Shown: positions 60,822-64,000 of the stretch, one piece after another
Layout: each line of letters begins with the position of its first letter
How positions within the stretch are numbered: position 1 is the first letter of the stretch
NCBI GenBank assembly: GCA_045535935.1
Contig: JAZSMO010000049.1
Span: forward strand, 54,229-118,228
Direction of reading: 5' to 3'
Length of the DNA stretch: 64,000 nt
From: SVFI01 sp045535935
GTDB taxonomy: Bacteria > Bacillota > Clostridia > Lachnospirales > Lachnospiraceae
Program-made: the position numbers and the translations under genes
The notes under the pieces: model-generated
Database searches by the model: none
Seen by the model: the letters and a program-made list of their open reading frames with translations, nothing else
Told to the model about the DNA's origin: nothing

Positions 60822-60857
60822 AAAAAGAGGCGAGAAACATTTTCTCGTCTTTTTTTA
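60822..60857 (+). terminator. Terminator after the small membrane protein gene
   Basis: AAAAAGAGGCGAGAAA and TTTCTCGTCTTTTTTT pair with one bulged G, ending in a T run. Confidence 0.85.
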
Positions 60858-60962
60858 TACAAATTGCTGTCGCAAAAAAACAGGTTGTCCTTCCTTTTTT
60901 TCGATAAAAAACACATTTCCTTCTATGTTATATGTATAAAAAACAGAAAGAAGGTATGTGCA

Positions 60963-62225
60963 ATGGCAGAAATAGTCAAAGAAGGAAGACTCCCTAAAAA
61001 TATCCGTCAAATCGGACAAGTTTCCGGAAATCAAAAGGTGTATCTGGAAGATTACGTAATTACATACTTAAAACAGATTCCCGCTCCGGAGGAATCCATG
61101 CGAGTTATCATTCTCTACGGAAAGAAGGAAATGGTGGGGGATGAATTGTGCTGGTTTGTCAATGGAGCAGTCGGTGCGGAGAAAGATTTTTTTATGGAGA
61201 AAACAGTCATCGACCAGGAGTCATGGCAGAAAGTAAATGATATGGCGGGGAAATTTTTCCCGGAACTTTCCGTGCTCGGTTGGGCGATTGTCGGAAGTGA
61301 ATCCACGAAGGAGATAGAGGATCAGATTCTGCGCACGCAAAAACAATTTTTCAGACAGGATCAAAAATTGTACTTTGAATACAATGTCGATGAAAAGGAA
61401 GAGTCGGTATATTTGTATGAAAAGGGAAAGATGCGGCTACAGGGTGGTTATTACATATATTATGAAAGAAATGAGTGCATGCAGAACTATATGGTATCTC
61501 TGCGTGCGGCTGAAAGACATCCGGAGGAATATGAGGCGGACAGAGCTGCGCACCGTTTCCGAGAGGTGGCAGGAGAAAAGAGACAGGAAATACAGAAGAG
61601 AAGGTCGGCGACATTGATGACATGTGTGAGTCTTGTGCTCATGATGGTGATTATGGTCATCGGAATCACTATGCTGAACAATTATGAGAAAATGCAGAGT
61701 ATGGAGCAGGTGTTGTATCAGATTTCGGGAAAGATTGATGCGACGGATCAGGCGGAGGAAGCATATGTGGTGGAAGAATCCGATGTGCCGGAAAATATTG
61801 TAGCAACCGCAGAGGAGACATTGGCGGAGGAGATGGAGACCCCGAACGAGAGTGGGGATGAGCCAGATGTGTGGGATGAGAACGTAGAGGAAACAGTTGA
61901 GCCGGATGAGAATGCAGAGGGAACAGTTGAGCCGGATGAGAGCATAGAGGAGACAACCGGACTGGATGAGGGCGCTGAGGAATTTCCGGAAACGGCAGAG
62001 GTTGTGACAGAGGAGCAGACAGATGCATCCACGGAATTGCAGGAGGATCAGATTCAGACGATGGCTCCGCAGCAGACAACGTATGTCATAGAAAAAGGCG
62101 ATACGCTGGCTAAAATATGTATGCAGTTTTACGGAAACCTCTCAAATATAGATAAAATATGTGAAATGAACGGGATCGAAAATAAAGATAATATATTATA
62201 TGGACAAAAAATACTCCTTCCTTAG
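60963..62225 (+). CDS. Membrane-anchored LysM domain protein
   Basis: 420 residues. The N-terminal 190 residues are cytoplasmic (QVSGNQKVYLEDYVITYLKQ and VGWAIVGSE-like LGWAIVGSESTKEIEDQIL, which loosely recall a JAB/MPN-like start). A membrane helix lies at about 218-240. An acidic stalk with three 10-residue repeats (ENVEETVEPD) follows, then one LysM domain at the end (YVIEKGDTLAKICMQFYGNL). LysM binds peptidoglycan or chitin-like chains, so the C-terminus is outside. ATG 60963 is preferred; a frame start at 60864 lacks a ribosome site. Confidence 0.85.
   Translation: MAEIVKEGRLPKNIRQIGQVSGNQKVYLEDYVITYLKQIPAPEESMRVIILYGKKEMVGDELCWFVNGAVGAEKDFFMEKTVIDQESWQKVNDMAGKFFPELSVLGWAIVGSESTKEIEDQILRTQKQFFRQDQKLYFEYNVDEKEESVYLYEKGKMRLQGGYYIYYERNECMQNYMVSLRAAERHPEEYEADRAAHRFREVAGEKRQEIQKRRSATLMTCVSLVLMMVIMVIGITMLNNYEKMQSMEQVLYQISGKIDATDQAEEAYVVEESDVPENIVATAEETLAEEMETPNESGDEPDVWDENVEETVEPDENAEGTVEPDESIEETTGLDEGAEEFPETAEVVTEEQTDASTELQEDQIQTMAPQQTTYVIEKGDTLAKICMQFYGNLSNIDKICEMNGIENKDNILYGQKILLP
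61878..61967 (+). repeat. Three tandem 30-bp repeats in the LysM protein stalk
   Basis: Units 61878-61907, 61908-61937 and 61938-61967 are in frame. The first two are nearly identical (both end GTTGAGCCGGAT) and the third has diverged. They encode ENVEETVEPD, ENAEGTVEPD and ESIEETTGLD. Confidence 0.85.
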
Positions 62226-62283
62226 GAAAACTGTGTTATACTAAGCTGTGTCGGCAAAATTAGCAAAGGTACAGGAGTAGACA

Positions 62284-63450
62284 ATGCTGAGAGAATGGTT
62301 TAGTAGAACAGATTATAAAGATAAAATTTTTAAACACAGACTGCAGATTGTGTATCGTAGTGTGCTGGTTGTTATACTGGTGTTGGTGTGTATTTTGTTT
62401 TTAAAGATACAATCAGACAACAGGGTATATACAAAGTATGAAGTTCTTCGTGAAATGCCGCGCGTAGGAACAGAGACAAGCACTTTCGTGAATTATAAGG
62501 GAGATATGGTGGCGCATAGTAAAGACGGAATCTCTGCTTATGACCAAAATGGTGAGCAGCTTTGGAATCAGTCCTATGAAATGCAGTCCCCTATCGTTAA
62601 AACGAATGGGACTTATGTTGTTGCGGGCGATTATAAAGGCACTACATTATATATAATAGGAAAAAAAGGAACCACTGCGGAGGTTTCAACGAATCTTCCG
62701 ATTCTGGAACTTGATGTTTCGAAGCAGGGAGTAGCGGCCGCACTTTTACAAGATAAAGAAGTGACCTGGCTTAGACTCTATTCCGAAAAAGGTGATTTGA
62801 TTTCCGAAGTAAAAACCAGCATGCGTAACAACGGATATCCTCTTGCTTTTGCCATTTCGCCGGATAATATTAAACTGGGTGTTTCCTATATTAAAGCGGA
62901 ATCCGGAATGGTGAATACCAGTCTGGCATTTTACAATTTCGGCGGAGTCGGACAAAATGCGACAGACAATCTGGTAAGTGGATATGAATATGACGGGCAG
63001 GTATTCCCTGTTGTTACCTTCCTCAATGAAACAGATGCTATCGCAGTGGGAGACCGTAAATTGCTTGTGCTGAGAGGAAAGCAGAAGCCGATGCTCGAAA
63101 AAGAAATTCCGCTGGAAGGGGAATTGCAGGGAGTGTACCATTACGAATCAGGATTCGCTTTGGTTTATCGGGATCTTGAAGGAAAAGGCCAGTACAATAT
63201 TCATATATATAATAAAGACGGAGAACTCGAATTGGAGCATATGATTGATTTTGAGTTCAAAGAAGTTTTTTTGGATGACAATAAGGCGGTCATATATAAT
63301 GAAGAAAAAGTACTCGTTTTGGGAATGAATGGGGTCGAAAAATACAAGGGTGATTTGGGAGGAAATATTCAGGCTTTAATTCCGACAGCTTCCGGTTCGA
63401 CTTTTCTTGCTGTGTATGCGGATGGAATTAAGATGATAAAATTACGCTGA
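62284..63450 (+). CDS. DUF5711-type membrane-anchored beta-propeller protein
   Basis: 388 residues: basic cytoplasmic head, one membrane helix at about 26-46, then a long extracytoplasmic part with repeated strands such as GISAYDQNGEQLWNQSYEMQ, YIIGKKGTTAEV and LAFAISPDNIKLGVSYIK, resembling PQQ/WD-like propeller blades. The layout fits DUF5711, known from Clostridia without assigned function. CAGGAG is nine bases upstream. Its stop overlaps the cvpA-type start. Confidence 0.8.
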   Translation: MLREWFSRTDYKDKIFKHRLQIVYRSVLVVILVLVCILFLKIQSDNRVYTKYEVLREMPRVGTETSTFVNYKGDMVAHSKDGISAYDQNGEQLWNQSYEMQSPIVKTNGTYVVAGDYKGTTLYIIGKKGTTAEVSTNLPILELDVSKQGVAAALLQDKEVTWLRLYSEKGDLISEVKTSMRNNGYPLAFAISPDNIKLGVSYIKAESGMVNTSLAFYNFGGVGQNATDNLVSGYEYDGQVFPVVTFLNETDAIAVGDRKLLVLRGKQKPMLEKEIPLEGELQGVYHYESGFALVYRDLEGKGQYNIHIYNKDGELELEHMIDFEFKEVFLDDNKAVIYNEEKVLVLGMNGVEKYKGDLGGNIQALIPTASGSTFLAVYADGIKMIKLR

Positions 63451-63854
63451 TGGATGTAGGAAATACAATAGATATTATTCACATAGTCGGGCTGGTAATC
63501 ATTGCAGTCTGCGCAATAAGAGGATGGAAAAAAGGATTTGTAAATACATTGGGAAGCATTCTGGCAAGCTTGCTTTCCATTGTGTTTGTTTATTTGCTTA
63601 ATACATGGGCATTGGAATCTGTGTTGGTTACTTTTATAACGGACCGGATGCTGCTTGTTGTGAGAGTGTTGTTATGTGTTGTCCTTTTTGTAGCAATGTT
63701 CTTTTTGTTGAAAGCGATTTTGTTATCGCTTCGATTTTTGACAAAATTACCGCTGGTGCGAGGGATAAATAAGCTGCTCGGTTTTGCCTGCGGAATTGCC
63801 CACGGATTACTGTTAGTTGGTATTGGATACTGGTTATATTCGTGGTTTTTGTAG
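63450..63854 (+). CDS. CvpA family membrane protein
   Basis: 134 residues and four membrane helices. IDIIHIVGLVIIAVCAIRGW, KKGFVNTLGSILASLLSIVF and the conserved LPLVRGINKLLGFACGIAHG are CvpA (colicin V production) text. The molecular role is unclear. It overlaps the DUF5711-type gene by one base and ends before an rRNA-type promoter. Confidence 0.9.
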   Translation: MDVGNTIDIIHIVGLVIIAVCAIRGWKKGFVNTLGSILASLLSIVFVYLLNTWALESVLVTFITDRMLLVVRVLLCVVLFVAMFFLLKAILLSLRFLTKLPLVRGINKLLGFACGIAHGLLLVGIGYWLYSWFL

Positions 63855-63902
63855 GATTTGAAAGTAAACATTTGATAAATAAAAAAACTTCTGAAAAAGG
63901 TG

Positions 63903-63960
63903 TTGACAGAGCGAAAAACGCATGATATTATATCAGAGTTGCGTTAAGCGATGTTAACGC
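63903..63960 (+). promoter_or_regulatory. Probable rRNA operon promoter and leader start
   Basis: TTGACA (63903-63908) and TATTAT (63926-63931) with a 17-bp spacer. GCGTTAA (63941-63947) and TTAACGC (63954-63960) form a hairpin near the transcript start. The following text CAATGCAACCCTGAAAATT resembles 16S rRNA leaders of Lachnospiraceae. The 16S gene itself would lie to the right of the window. Confidence 0.55.
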
Positions 63961-64000
63961 AGAACCTTGACAAATAAACAGCAATGCAACCCTGAAAATT

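Overview
The window looks like chromosome of a spore-forming, low-to-mid GC member of the Clostridia, most likely Lachnospiraceae. The reasons are the sporulation genes (yabP, yabQ, spoIIE, a CotS-type kinase), the Bacillus-like order hup-rqcP-yabP-yabQ-divIC-spoIIE-tilS-hpt-ftsH, strong AGGAGG ribosome binding sites, a proline T-box leader and many U-tailed terminators. No ribosomal RNA gene lies inside, but an rRNA-type promoter runs off the right edge.

Layout. 1-2570: the tail of an unknown gene, two terminators, a 240-bp imperfect palindrome, a threonine-aldolase-family enzyme, a small lipoprotein, then about 500 bp without a gene holding a very regular array of inverted repeats (52-bp period). 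2572-8938 (minus): mutS2, a response regulator/histidine kinase pair and a chemoreceptor. 9081-12727: a degenerate HtrA-like protein, the YhaM-type exonuclease and the 23S rRNA methyltransferase RlmD. 12931-14094 is a small accessory patch: an HTH protein with its own operator, an N-terminally truncated YhcG/DUF1016 nuclease and a KilA-N domain remnant. 14215-17202 holds zinc-ribbon membrane proteins, one with an RS-rich head. 17350-19198: a GAF-GGDEF protein and a DUF4160/DUF2442-HTH pair with an operator inside its promoter. 19380-25274: DUF1846 protein, lipoprotein, DUF2975-like protein, PfkB kinase plus class II aldolase, and a DacF-type carboxypeptidase.

25284-34000: T-box plus archaeal-type proS, ackA, a small membrane protein overlapping a YgjP-like metalloprotease gene and an amidase gene, an SLC13-like permease, cca and a CotS-type kinase whose start codon directly follows a terminator hairpin. 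33873-42250: PEGA lipoprotein, then the conserved hup-to-ftsH block. Here spoIIE encodes only the soluble phosphatase half, and its promoter has the 21-bp spacer known from Spo0A-activated sigma-A promoters. 42560-48426: intracellular GH13 amylase, tRNA-Tyr, acyltransferase, paired half-size chromate transporters, YwlG-like protein and a small alarmone synthetase.

48568-52653 is a complete pstSCAB-phoU phosphate operon behind a three-repeat Pho-box-like site. 52726-55565: a 2H phosphoesterase that appears to be translated from a leaderless mRNA, an Ig-like lipoprotein, and a LytTR regulator plus LiaF-like protein with a LytTR-type direct repeat upstream. 55747-63854: a phosphofructokinase with mixed ATP/PPi signature residues, dnaX-ybaB-recR, galM, a small membrane protein, a LysM protein, a DUF5711-type protein and CvpA.

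Most of the window is ordinary core genome. The least explained item is the 52-bp-period repeat array at 2147-2464. All calls come from reading motifs and spacing; no database search was run.
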